From Archegozetes longisetosus (lineage: Eukaryota > Arthropoda > Arachnida > Sarcoptiformes > Trhypochthoniidae): 64,000 nt of DNA. The notes under the pieces were generated by a model. It was not told the DNA's origin. It did not search any database and saw nothing but the letters and a program-made list of their open reading frames with translations. The position numbers and the translations under genes are program-made. The stretch lies in NCBI GenBank assembly GCA_018873245.2, contig JAEMBT020000007.1, positions 7,223,129 through 7,287,128 of the forward strand, in the 5' to 3' direction. Positions 12,198-23,375 of this stretch are shown here, in pieces; position 1 is the stretch's first letter; each line of letters opens with the position of its first letter.

Positions 12198-12732
12198 ATG
12201 GTTATACTTTTAAGATAATTGTTTGTACACTTTATTGATTCCTCTATAACCGATAGATTTATGTGTATTACTTGTTATACATTTGTTGATTGGTTAGGTA
12301 ATATATCATTTGATTTATTTAACAGCACAATTAGTCTCCAATTGTCTCCAACAATCTTTTGTTTTAATATTGGCACAGGATTTGCTTCACATCTAATTTA
12401 GTAGATTTAGTTTGACAAAATTGTCTGCTAATCTTCACTATCGAAAGCTTTTCTTTTCAGTTTGTGTTAGAGAGCAAACACAGTTTTTGCACTTTATTCT
12501 ATTTCTGTTTATTCTTTAGGCTTTTAAACTTCATGTCAAACAAATTACAACTTTTATTTGACTGTATGTTCAAAAATTATTATAAAAATCAACTTTACAC
12601 AAGAGGCCTTATATAATCTTAATATTATAAAAAGTCATTTCAAGTTAGTAACAGGTTTTCCATTTTCACTTTCAACTTTAGATAAAAGCCTTATTTGATC
12701 TTAAGGTTAAATAATTATTAGTATTAGGTCTA

Positions 12733-13050
12733 GCACATATATGTAAGTTTTCGTTTCAGCTAATTATTCAACTCTTACGACAAAATTAATATAGAGATAA
12801 GTCTTCGATAAGTCTTCGATAAGTCTTTGATAACTCTTATCGCCAAATGTTTTGATAGTATAAAAACAAAAATAATATAACATGTGAATGATTTACATAA
12901 TATATGATACAAATGATTATTAATGCTAATTTTCGTTCATATCAAACCGTACTAAAGTCAAGGTAGAAGCTTGATAGAGATATGACAAATTTCAATTTGT
13001 TATGAACTTTTAATAATTGGGATTTGCTTTCAATCTAAAAGTGAGCCTTG
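12733..13050. repeat. Dispersed repeat copy 1 (matches 43851-44163)
   Basis: Same orientation as 43851-44163. Shared blocks include TAATTATTCAACTCTTA, GATAAGTCTT, a run of AAAATAAAAACAAAG-like sequence and TCATATCA. Inside it is an 11-bp tandem repeat, GATAAGTCTTC, at about 12797-12842. No coding sequence; type of mobile element unknown. Confidence 0.6.
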
Positions 13051-13296
13051 GAAGGCCAAAAGTACGATTAACACCAAATAGTTTTACTTCTATTAATCCC
13101 AAACTGATGCATTCTGAACACATTTTTAAGGGTTTGCTCGCGAATTCAGTTACTATTAGACTTAAAATATGAATCATTTGGTTTTAACGTAGTAAATTTA
13201 AGTCAGGTAAAGCTCAAAAGGAGTTCAAAAACACGTTTCAGCACAACATAAAATCCTTATTATCATATGTTTATAATTAATAAATTCAGTAAAATT

Positions 13297-13416
13297 ATGC
13301 CAAAAACTCCTGAAGCCGAAAGAATATTGATTATCTTGTTTCATATGAGCCTTGAGCCGAGAGGTATCGCACGGGACATGAATTTAAGTATAAAAACTGT
13401 GAAATGTGACATATGA
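13297..13416 (+). pseudogene. Tc1/mariner-type transposase N-terminal helix-turn-helix fragment
   Basis: A 39-codon frame from ATG at 13297 to TGA at 13416. It begins MPKTPEAERI and contains LEPRGIARDMNLSIKTVK, which fits the first helix-turn-helix of Tc1/mariner DNA-binding domains (R-x-IARD-x-x-LS-x-x-TV). The rest of the transposase is missing. Assignment rests on motif resemblance only. Confidence 0.5.
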
Positions 13417-14776
13417 GTCAATAAACAATTATAGTTATCAGTAGTGAGTGAAGTGTTGGTTTTTATTTTCAAAGTTTGAGTTAACATTTAAACAGTAGCT
13501 CTCTATCTAAGACTATTCAATTTTGATGCTGCCCCTAACTTTTTATCTCTACGCATCAGGGATTATAGTAAGACTATTTGGTGCCAATTGTAAATCTTTG
13601 CTTATTTGGAAACAAAATGGCTTATGATTATGTTTTATACTTTGTTAAACATTTCACTCAATAGAAAGCTAATCGAATACTAATCATAAACTTCTAATCA
13701 TTTTATAATATCATAGTTTAGAATATTTATCAATATCTGATCAATTTTTCATTTATATTATTATAACAGTTGAATAAATAATAGATAAACAATAAGAAAC
13801 TTTCATTTATTGCACATCTAACTGTATACAAGTATTTTACGCTCGAAAGTCACAAACTAATGCGTTTAGCAATGTTCCAGTAACTGATCATTACTTGAAA
13901 TTATCTTACATTTTATATCACAATTACAATCAATATCAATAGTTTGGACCCCCGCGGGACTATGTTTATGACTTATATGTAAATACTGTTTGCCCGCCAA
14001 TATAGTAGCGTTGTTTCAATTTTTTGGAAGCTTTTTAGCTTTCATTTCACTTTTTATTTTGAGATACTCAACCATTTTAAAAGATTTAATGAATGTTTAA
14101 AAAGTATTTTAGTGTTTTCAGAGCGTTTAATTGATAAAAAGTGCACACTTTAATTAGGTTTTAAACAACATTTTACTTACGTAGAAGTGAGTTATAATTG
14201 AAGGCAAACTGACTAAATATTAGTATTCAATATTAGTTTTAGCTTAAACCTCATCTTTTATTTCCTATAAGCCCTTTTGTTTTTTCGAGTAATCAAAAGG
14301 TATTTTTCGCTTTCGACACTCCTCGCACTCTTAGTCTTAAACATAAGACTAAAGAAAATGCTTCAAAACAACAAGTTTAGTAAACCTAGCAATCTAAGAT
14401 AATTATTCAGTGAATTGGTGTTCATTTCACTTAAAGTGAAGGGTTTGAAATAAATTTAGATAATAATTTTTCTTTTTAAATGATTGTATGAAGTTCTAGG
14501 TCAGATTATTAAAACCAGAATTAACTGATTCAGTTTAGAACAACACTGATATTATAGGGAGAGTCAAGTCTAGTTTACAACATTTCTTTAACAGGCATTC
14601 ATCATTTATCTTTTCACACACTAATAGATTCTCGTAGTCATCACAAGAAGATTGAATTTAAAATAAAAATTCTGTCATCAAACCAAATTTATTTGTTGAA
14701 TTTTCAACTGTTAGACTACTTTAATTAAATAACTACTTTATAGCAACATCTTTTATAATGATTTTAATTTTCTCAG

Positions 14777-15784
14777 AAATATGAACGATAGGATTATCAA
14801 TATGCCAGAGATTTTTAACACGAAAGTAAGTTTTTTTCCATGATAGAAGAGCGCATACTCTATTATAGGGTTAATATGAAAAGTTCATTTAGAACTTTAA
14901 AACATCAATTTTTTCGTATGCACTCAAATTTATTTAATTAAAATATGATTCCCTTATCAATAAAAAATGTATTTGGAAACTCAGATACATCACTGATGAT
15001 TCTATCCTTCTTATGTTTTTGAGCTTATAAGCAGAAAATTCAGCTAGGTGGGCACCAACTTTGGGTTTTACTTAAATAAAACTGAATAAATGCTCGATTA
15101 AAGGCATTATTATTATTGTTATTATTATTTCTAAAGCCGAATAATCAAGTAGATAATCGAATCAATTTAGTTCTTGTCTAAATGCTAGAATCTTCTTCAA
15201 TAATACACTCAAATATTCAATGGTATGAGAATTTATGGTGGGTACATGCTTTCATGCCTACAATATAGTTGCAGACGCATTATAAGTTGTAATTTTATCA
15301 ATATTTATGGAGTACAGCACAAAAGATAACCATTGACATAACAGCGACTTCTATTCAAGATACTTCTAAGTATAAAGTTTGAAACTTATTTTTGGATGAT
15401 AGTTTGAAAATTTTGAAATTTCTGGCATTACTTTCGAAAGACCAATCGAATTTTTCGTCATGTTTATATTTTTGTTAAAGTTCAAGATCATGACACTAGC
15501 CAAAGTTGTGAAATATTTGTAGTAAATAACTTGAAATGTTATCAAATGTCAATAATTTTGACGATTTAGTAATGTTATTAAAGACTCAAGAATTTACTGA
15601 AATCTTAGCAAACGCTTTGAATAAATATTTAATTAACGATTAAATCATATTTAATGTTTAGAACATTTGAAAGTTTGAGAATCCTAAAGTATTATCTTTT
15701 CAGAATGAATGTTACGAATCCTACGCGATAGGCAGCGACACAATTATCATCAGAAAAGACTATTTTAAGCTTTCACCGAGTTAA
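14777..15784 (+). other. Candidate orphan coding exons (two), product unknown
   Basis: Exon a is 14777-14825, between acceptor TTTTCTCAG and donor AAA|GTAAGT. Exon b is 15704-15784, after acceptor ATCTTTTCAG and ending in TAA. The phases agree (a ends in phase 0), giving NDRIINMPEIFNTK then NECYESYAIGSDTIIIRK and a short tail. Exon b is GC-richer than its surroundings. No upstream exon or family was identified, and open frames of this length are common by chance in AT-rich DNA. Confidence 0.25.
15104..15130. repeat. (ATT)n simple repeat, possibly a LINE 3' tail
   Basis: Near-perfect ATT trinucleotides with one interruption. It follows a segment containing AAATAAAACTGAATAAATGC, which resembles the 3' tail of a non-LTR element. 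The element identity is speculative. Confidence 0.6.
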
Positions 15785-18478
15785 AACGGTTCACCGAGTT
15801 TGAACGTATCGTACATTCGAATAAAAACTAGATTCTCATATTTTCATTGCGAATAGATTCAAGTTTCACGTTCAATTTTCGGATTTGGTGTCAAATTTTT
15901 ATTAGTCATTGGTTTTTTAATATAGAAGAGCCTAATCTTCGATATCAAATGAAACAAATAAAAAACTATTTTATAACTGAACGCTCTCTAACTTTGACCG
16001 ATTGTAATATATCATTGATTTTTCTTACTTAATATACCCATAATTTATAGCAATAAGTTTTGATGTCTTAAGTTAAGTATAGTTAATAATTTTTGGGTAT
16101 TAGAGCCTCGAAGGCTAAGACGTTCAACTTATAAAACATATTAATATAGCATGTCACAATATAGCATAAATAACAAGTTGCTATTGAACGTGATTTACAA
16201 TAATACGACTCTATATTAGACTGAAAGCAATCTTACCAATTTTAGGACAAACGTTATTGAGCGCACATTTTCGCTCGTATTATAGTTAATCGAACAATGT
16301 TTCAAATGCCAACAACTATCGTTCGATCCAGCAGTCATAAAAACTGAAGATTCTCTTACAAAGTATCCTCATAAATACCTTTACAATAACTTATGTACAA
16401 AATTCAAGGCTTGAAAACTTCTGGTCTAGTTCGCTAAAATCTTTAGACCTTTTAGAAATTGAAAAATACGTTTGATTGAGTTTGATTTAGTAGTAAGCAT
16501 AAAACTTGGATACTGTAGAAGGGTTTGGTAAAGTTTACAGAATCAATTGACAGTTGATTCATGGATAAGATGGAGCTATCAGTGATGTGGGTTACAATGA
16601 GCAAAGTTTTGCAACCTAAAAATTCAATCCAAGCTTATTCCTATATGTCATCTTTAGAATAGATGTTCTATCAGGTTAAATTTGATTATTTAATTATAGA
16701 GTTCTTATACTCGATCGTTCAACGCTTCAACGTTTTTACACTCAATCATTTCAATTGGTGTTGACTATCATTATGGGTCTGAAAAACTGATACTATTATT
16801 ATAGTGGAAGCTTTCTTTGATGAATGGGCACTATTCTATAATTTTGAGATATTTCGCAGACACAGCCACTGATTAGTGATTGATTATATTTGACTAGATC
16901 CATATTATTTACTAACTCATTTTTGTTACATTTACGCTATTCTTAATCCACATTTTAAGTCAATTGATTTATTAGCAAAATAGTGGAGTAGAAGGTACCC
17001 AATATTATAAAAAAAGATCGTATTTCAGTAAATTTTATACTTCATTTTTCATCGCTTATACTATGACAAGCTCTCAGAAATATGATAAACACTGAACTCT
17101 TAATCAAAAGCAAATATCTGATTTATAAAATTAAGTCAGCGATATATAAATCTCACGTAGTGATAGCTTTGAACTTTCACAATATTTTACTCGAATGTTA
17201 GTCCAAGATTTAGACTATTGCCTGAACTTCGATTCACGGAAGAGTATTCTAACAGTTCTTATGCCTGTATTATTCTCACTCTAATATTAATATATTAATG
17301 CTTTAAACTTTTTCAAGTTGGTATTTTAAAAGTAGTATGTTTCATGTTTCAAGTTTGCATGTAAACATCGATTAAAGTGGTTGAAATTTTATTTTTTCTT
17401 CAAATAAAAATGCAGTTTTATGTCCAAGTTAGACAAGCTATTTAGAAAATTGGCGGTTTTACTGCTATTAAAAAGGGGTTTGAAATAGACGGTATAGAGT
17501 TTGAAGTGTAGAATTTGGAATGAGTTTCTCGTATTGTATTGAAGACATGATTTTGACAGCTATTCTATTTTGCTTTAGAAGCATAGTCGTTTCTTTAGTT
17601 GCTTGTTGATTGTTGTGCACATACACTTTGAATTTGTTGCATTACTATAATTTGAATTCTGTCAAAGTTATATCTTTTCTTTTTATCATCTAGTGCTTGA
17701 AAAGATTGATTCAATCAATGAACACGAAGCCCAGTTAATCCATCAAAATTGATTTATTAGCATTTTCAACCTATATTTAACTGAATATTTGGAGAACTTT
17801 TTGTGAGCCTGTGAAAGATATTCGCTTTTACAATAAATTGTGGCCTGTATTATTGTAAATCTATTTCATGTTCAATTTAGGCTATAGTGAGATAACACTG
17901 ATTGTGGTGGACATAACCTAACCTAAACTTAAGCCTAATAAAAGATGGTTTGCTATCCATGGTAAAGCTGAATGAGTTAATCTGACATATTAGCGTTGTT
18001 ACGGTGGAATTGAAGTTTTCTCAGGTCCTTAAAACTAATTGTGACGTTAAGCCATTTGTGACAGGACCAGATTGGAGAATGGAAGGGATTTGATTTGGGG
18101 AATTCTCAATGCAATGTGACGTACAGTACATTATTAACAGACTAATTTCTTCCAAAGTAGCTTGGCATTAGTGTTGTAGGTCACTCGATATCAGAGTATA
18201 ATTTGCTTCTAGGAGTCTAACTGATTAGTAATTAAGATTTTAAACAAGAATATATGTTTATTAGTTGCAAACTTGAATTCCAAGAGACAAATTTTAATTG
18301 TGATAAACTTGAACCAATTAAAGCTTTTAGTTATAACAAGAATAGAACTGCAAGTATAAAGGGAATCCAACAAATAAATTCAATATAATATGGTTTGCGT
18401 AATATGTCAGTAAGAATTTCCAGATTTATTCAATCTTCTTATCTGTTCTGGTCAGCTGTTTTCCTACTTTAACTGTTA

Positions 18479-18639
18479 CAGTAATACCTCGATATAGCGG
18501 ACTTTTGGGGATCGACAAATTATACTCACTATAACGAAGTTTCGTTATAAAGAGGTAATTATCAGCTGGATACCGATTAAATGCCTTCACTATATCGATA
18601 ATTTACTATAAAGAGGTTGGCTATATAGAGGGATTACTG
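18479..18639. mobile_element. pogo/Tigger-like MITE (161 bp) with TA duplication
   Basis: Ends are CAGTAATACCTCGATATAGC and, inverted, CAGTAATCCCTCTATATAGC. TA flanks both sides (18477-18478 and 18640-18641). The interior carries further palindromic TATAACGAAG / TTCGTTATA. No coding. It sits 320 bp beyond the 3' end of the allatostatin-A coding sequence. Confidence 0.88.
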
Positions 18640-18958
18640 TATTAAGAAATGAAATGCTAATTTTTCAAATATATAATTGAGGAGATCTTTTAATTGAAAA
18701 CGTTTTTATTACAATGACTTATTAATATTAATAGAATTGAGAGCTTTGATATATTGGATTATAAGTCTTACAATAATTTACACTTTTTGGTAATCAGTTT
18801 TTGGATAAAGCGGCAGACATTGGCTCAATACTCAATAACTACATGAATGAGCAGAATTGATCAACAAATAAATGACTATTGAATACAATTTTATGAACAT
18901 ATATAAGACAAGATTTAATAATTTGATCTTAACAATAATAATAACATAAGGAAATAGC

Positions 18959-19531
18959 TTATCGTCTGCCACTTAAATAACTTTGTAATGAGTCTTGTGC
19001 CGAACGTTTTCCTAAACCAAATGAATATCTTCTTTTGATATATTCTTCGATATCATTTTCTCTTTTTCCTAATCCAAATGCAAACCTATTCTCTTTTGAA
19101 GCTCTTTTTCCCAGACCGAATTGGAATCTATTTTCGTTCAGTCTCTTTCCGTAAATCAAGTCTTTTGGAAGTTCCGACTTTTTTCCGAGTCCGAATGAGA
19201 AACGCTGATCATTACCAGAATAAGCCCTTTTGCCTAACCCAAACGCAAACCTATTTTGATCACCCCTTTTCATTTCTTGTCCCTCTTCGTAACTATCATC
19301 GTCAAGACCAGCTTCGTCATCAATTGCATCGGTGTTGTATGACTTTTTGCCAATGCCGAAGTTGTATTGACGCGGTGCCGCTGGTTTTTCCAGATTTACA
19401 ACATTCGCATTATTCCCGTTATCTGAATTAAGTTTAGGAGTCAGATTCTGTGTTTCTGTTGCTGGTGGTACTTCAGGCAAAGCCTTGACACCCACCAGCA
19501 ATAAATTCAACAGCAAATATGCCAGGATCAT
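18959..19531 (-). CDS. AstA: Allatostatin-A (FGLamide) neuropeptide precursor
   Basis: Preprohormone for inhibitory FGLamide peptides. I start at the ATG at 19531-19529 because a clear signal peptide (ILAYLLLNLLLVGVKA) follows immediately. The frame stays open upstream to 19696, but that would bury the signal sequence, and a splice acceptor at 19593/19592 suggests a 5' UTR intron. The 190-residue product has a spacer, then QYNFGI-GKK (55-63), an acidic spacer (67-86), GDQNRFAFGL, AYSGNDQRFSFGL, SELPKDLIY, LNENRFQFGL, ASKENRFAFGL, RYSFGL, and SAQDSLQSYLS-GRR at the very end. Each is followed by Gly and a dibasic site, so all are predicted to be C-terminally amidated. The coding region is one uninterrupted exon. 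Four of the six FGL/FGI peptides have Phe instead of the usual Tyr of the Y-X-F-G-L core, and the first ends in Ile. Confidence 0.96.
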   Translation of the reverse strand: MILAYLLLNLLLVGVKALPEVPPATETQNLTPKLNSDNGNNANVVNLEKPAAPRQYNFGIGKKSYNTDAIDDEAGLDDDSYEEGQEMKRGDQNRFAFGLGKRAYSGNDQRFSFGLGKKSELPKDLIYGKRLNENRFQFGLGKRASKENRFAFGLGKRENDIEEYIKRRYSFGLGKRSAQDSLQSYLSGRR

Positions 19532-22500
19532 TGTATGTAACGTTGATTTGATTACGTTTATTATTGAAAGGTCAGTACCGTTATGTGCAAAACTGTAACA
19601 TAAGTTAAGAATATTAGTATAATTTTTATTGTGTATACTATCACCAGTCTTGCCTTCCATTTCAGTAAGCATCGCTTTACTGAACAAGTTTTTCATTCAA
19701 GCTCACATACTATCAAATCCAAAAGTTCTGTACTTTTTTAGTATGTACTTTTGCGTGTAAGAAAGATTTCACTGGGAGCCCTACTCAACTTAACTATAAC
19801 TTAGCCATTACTTCGGCGTATCTTAAAGTTTCCAATTTAATTCTCGAAAGTGAATATACTTTTTTAAAGCAAAATTTTCGAAAATCTTGTCTTCATGGTA
19901 TTCGAAGTATGTTACAGCCCATGTCGGGCAACCTTCATCTGAATTGAGTATCGATACTAGACGTAATTGACACACACCGAAAAAATGACTCGCCATTATA
20001 ACTTTTATATATTTTATATGATTGATAGAGGTGAGCGTCGAAAGTGTACGAATCATATTCTAACTGTTTATTTCAATAACATGTTTAGTCTATGTAGTCG
20101 AATAAAGTCAAATACATCAACCATATATATTTCAAGTAAAAAAGTACATAACTTTTCAGTTTGATAGTCGTTTCAAAAGTTAATGCAACTAAAAAACTTA
20201 GGTTTAGTTTATAAAAGTACTCCAATTGAATAATGACTTCTATCTTACAATTACAATATATAAAGCTTTGAGAGTGGAAAAAGTCAAATTAAAGCATTTG
20301 ATAACATATCTCCAGAATCGTTCTTAATAAGAGTTGATCTGATTAAAGACAAAAGTGACTTGATCATCTATTTTACTCCAATCTGTTTGAAGCTCATAGA
20401 TAGAGATGTCGAGTTGATGTGACTGCTTGAACTCATAACTTAATAAACTTAGGACTTTTGATTAACAATAAGTGATCTCTATCTCGAATCAACACAAAAG
20501 TAAAGGATAGATAGAAATATTAATTTAGCCGAAATGACTTTCATCTTAGGAAAAACGTGAAGTGTTTTTATACTCAATATGAAAGTTGTGTCAACGATTG
20601 GATATTTTGTCAAAAGACCTGTTATTCGAGACTAAGTCATGGGCTTATTATAAATATGATTCTTACGAGTCCCAAACTTTGGAATAAAGTTTGATATACA
20701 TTTTGGGCATGACTTTTAAATAGAAAGTCAAAGGATGAAGAAAGCGTGGTATCTATTGAATAGAGCTTTCGAGGAATGTAAGTAAAATTGGACAACTGGT
20801 GTTAGGATTTGTTGGGTTGGATAGAGATGTAATGCTAGAATATCTAGACGTGACAGTAAATCAAAGTTAAGCCAACATGCATACAGTTTTATGGAGTAAA
20901 TTCAATTTGCTTAACAGGAATTTCCAATATTTATGTGCAAATTCAATCTTTTAATTTATGAGACATTTTCACTACGTTTTATATCAATAGTAATGTCTGT
21001 AAGAAGTAAGCGGATATTTTGATCTCTAGTGAATATACACAAGAATAATGCGTAAGCATTAGATTGAGGGAAAGTAATAACATAAATCTGGTGCCAAAAG
21101 TTTCTGTTCAGATAAATGTATTAATTATGATAACTAACCAATAATTTTAAAGCAACCAAATTGATACAGAAATAGATAACGTTATTTATGTAATATTTTT
21201 AACGATAAAAAAAATAACATTATATTAACATATTTCAAGCTTATAATAAAGTTATTATAATGGACTGTTAGCATAAGAGCTTTCCATTTGCATCTCAACG
21301 CTCTACTAATAGTCTATTAAAAAATTTCTCATTCATATTTCCCCTCACTTATCTTTCCCATTTTTCAAATTCTCATATTTACTTAATCTACTATACTAGA
21401 ATATTTCTGCCAATCTCTTGCGATTTGGTCCGAAAATCTTTTGCCAGATATTTGATACTTGCGCAAAGTTTGAACGATTTGAATTTCTAAGTTTTTTAGA
21501 GTTGATGGCAACATTTCAACTCGTTCATATCTTATAACTCTCTTGATCTTAAACTTAGATCATGTAATAGATTCATTTATTCTAATGTTATACATTAAAA
21601 ATTTTGTTTTCTAAGTGCAAATGTTTCTCATTTAAAAGCTCACGACTATAGTAGGTGCAATTTCAAAATACAATCACGGGTTAGATGCATCTTAAGAACA
21701 ACTAGACATAACAATCAAATAAAGTTTAAGTTTAATTAATACATATCTTCATTAGTCTTGTCTGTTTGAGGTAATTATTTTTACTTTTCTTATGCATATA
21801 CACTTCAAACAATGAATAATGAGATGATAACTTGAAGCAAAACTCATAATTTATTCATAAATACAAAAAATGCTTAACAGCTCCGTTCAGTTAGAAGTGG
21901 TACTTAAACTATAATTGAAATAAATGCGATTACATTATAGCGTCAAATAATTGATTTTAATCTAATCCATTTCATTATTTTATCTTTTTCTCAATTCTTT
22001 CTTTAAATCAATTCCAAATACTTTTATCACGTAGTCGTTCGAGAAATTAAATTAAACGTTACCATTCATCTCAATATAACTGACTTCTGACCTCTGACTT
22101 ATTCTAAAACTTGAACTTAAAACAACTGGGAGATTGTTCAATCATCATATGCTTGGTCTGAGTTGTATAAAGAATATATATTTACAACTTTTACTTACTA
22201 TTAAATCAGACTGAAAATGACAGCTTTCTTCCTTCTTTCAAGCTGTCACTTTTTAACGGATCAAAACTGTTTCCACGGCAAGTCAATTGAATATCTTATT
22301 TTCTTCAATCCTACAAAAGCACTTTAAAAATAGTAATCTACACATAAGTTTGATTTCTCAGGATGAGATGTGTCTGTTATAAGAGTTTGTCATCTTTGGG
22401 CTAACATAAGACTGTTCATAAAAATACTAACATCAAAATCAATAACTTAATCCTATTCATAATAGTAATTCAAGAACTTCTATTCTTATATGAATCAAAG

Positions 22501-23330
22501 TACATATTTCAAAGTATTCAGATAGCGTAAAATAAATTGAATTTTCAATCGATTCTATAGCAGTTGGACTCAATAGATCTATTTTCAGCACAAACTTATT
22601 TGGCCTAATATTATGCAATTTGAGAATTTCACTCCAAAGTACTAAATCCAAATTAGTCTTTCAACTAGAAGTTCGTCACGAGTTCAGTCCTTTCACTGAC
22701 TTATTCAGAAATAAAGTAGTTTATATTCCAATATCATTTAGGTTTAAGTTTGCTTTGAAATCAAGATTTTTTAAAAGTTATAAATTATTCAGTTACGAAT
22801 CAGATATAAGATGATTTTCTCATTGGATAGTTTCTTATTCAAATATTTGTTCCATTTGTTTCATCTAATTTTACCGAATTTTTGTTTCGAGTTTCGTCGA
22901 ATCATCATTCAATTATTAATATTTGCGTTCATATAAATTTGGTTGAGGCTATTCTGTTCTTCAATTAATTAGTCAATCAATCTGTTCTCACATCTTATGC
23001 CTTTACGCTATTTTGAAGTTCAAAATTAGTTTTCCAAATCAATTCAATACAATTGACATAATTATGGAGTAGACAAAAGAAAAGACCATTTAATAATTTA
23101 GTGATTGTAATCTAATAAGCATAATCAGCTAAAGTTTTCTTAAAACCAATATATGTTGCCATATACAAAGAGAACGTGTTAAGTCAATCCTAAAGCGTCA
23201 TGTTTTTAAGGGTTAAGTTGACAATTGAGGGTATGGGAGATAGCATAAATATATTCTGAGGTCTCAGGACTAATATAAAGACTTGCTATTCTTATGATGT
23301 ACTTTAATATCTGATAGTCGCTTAAATGTT

Positions 23331-23375
23331 TTTTTTTGAGTGTGAGCTGAGTCTCAAGTGAGCTCTTCGTATACG
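23331..23375. mobile_element. Solo transposon end related to 6013-6056
   Basis: TTTGAGTGTGAGCTGAG..CTCAAGTGAGCTCTTCGTATACGG is the reverse-complement relative of the left end of the 6013-6215 element. No opposite end was found nearby, so this is a remnant. Confidence 0.5.

Larger units (their letters stand above)
13417..18478. other. Non-coding or unresolved interval
   Basis: Holds an orphan exon pair candidate (14777-15784), an ATT-rich run at 15104-15130 preceded by sequence resembling a LINE 3' tail, and otherwise AT-rich sequence without recognisable content. Confidence 0.5.

Noticed and set aside
16237-16343. Minus-strand exon-like frame (starts MTAGSNDSCW) between a CAG acceptor and a GTAAG donor
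   Set aside because: Only 34 codons, no partner exons, no recognisable domain; such frames are expected by chance in sequence this AT-rich.
19532-19696. Upstream extension of the allatostatin-A frame to an earlier ATG
   Set aside because: It would place 55 hydrophilic residues before the signal peptide, and a splice acceptor lies inside it; the later ATG is more plausible.
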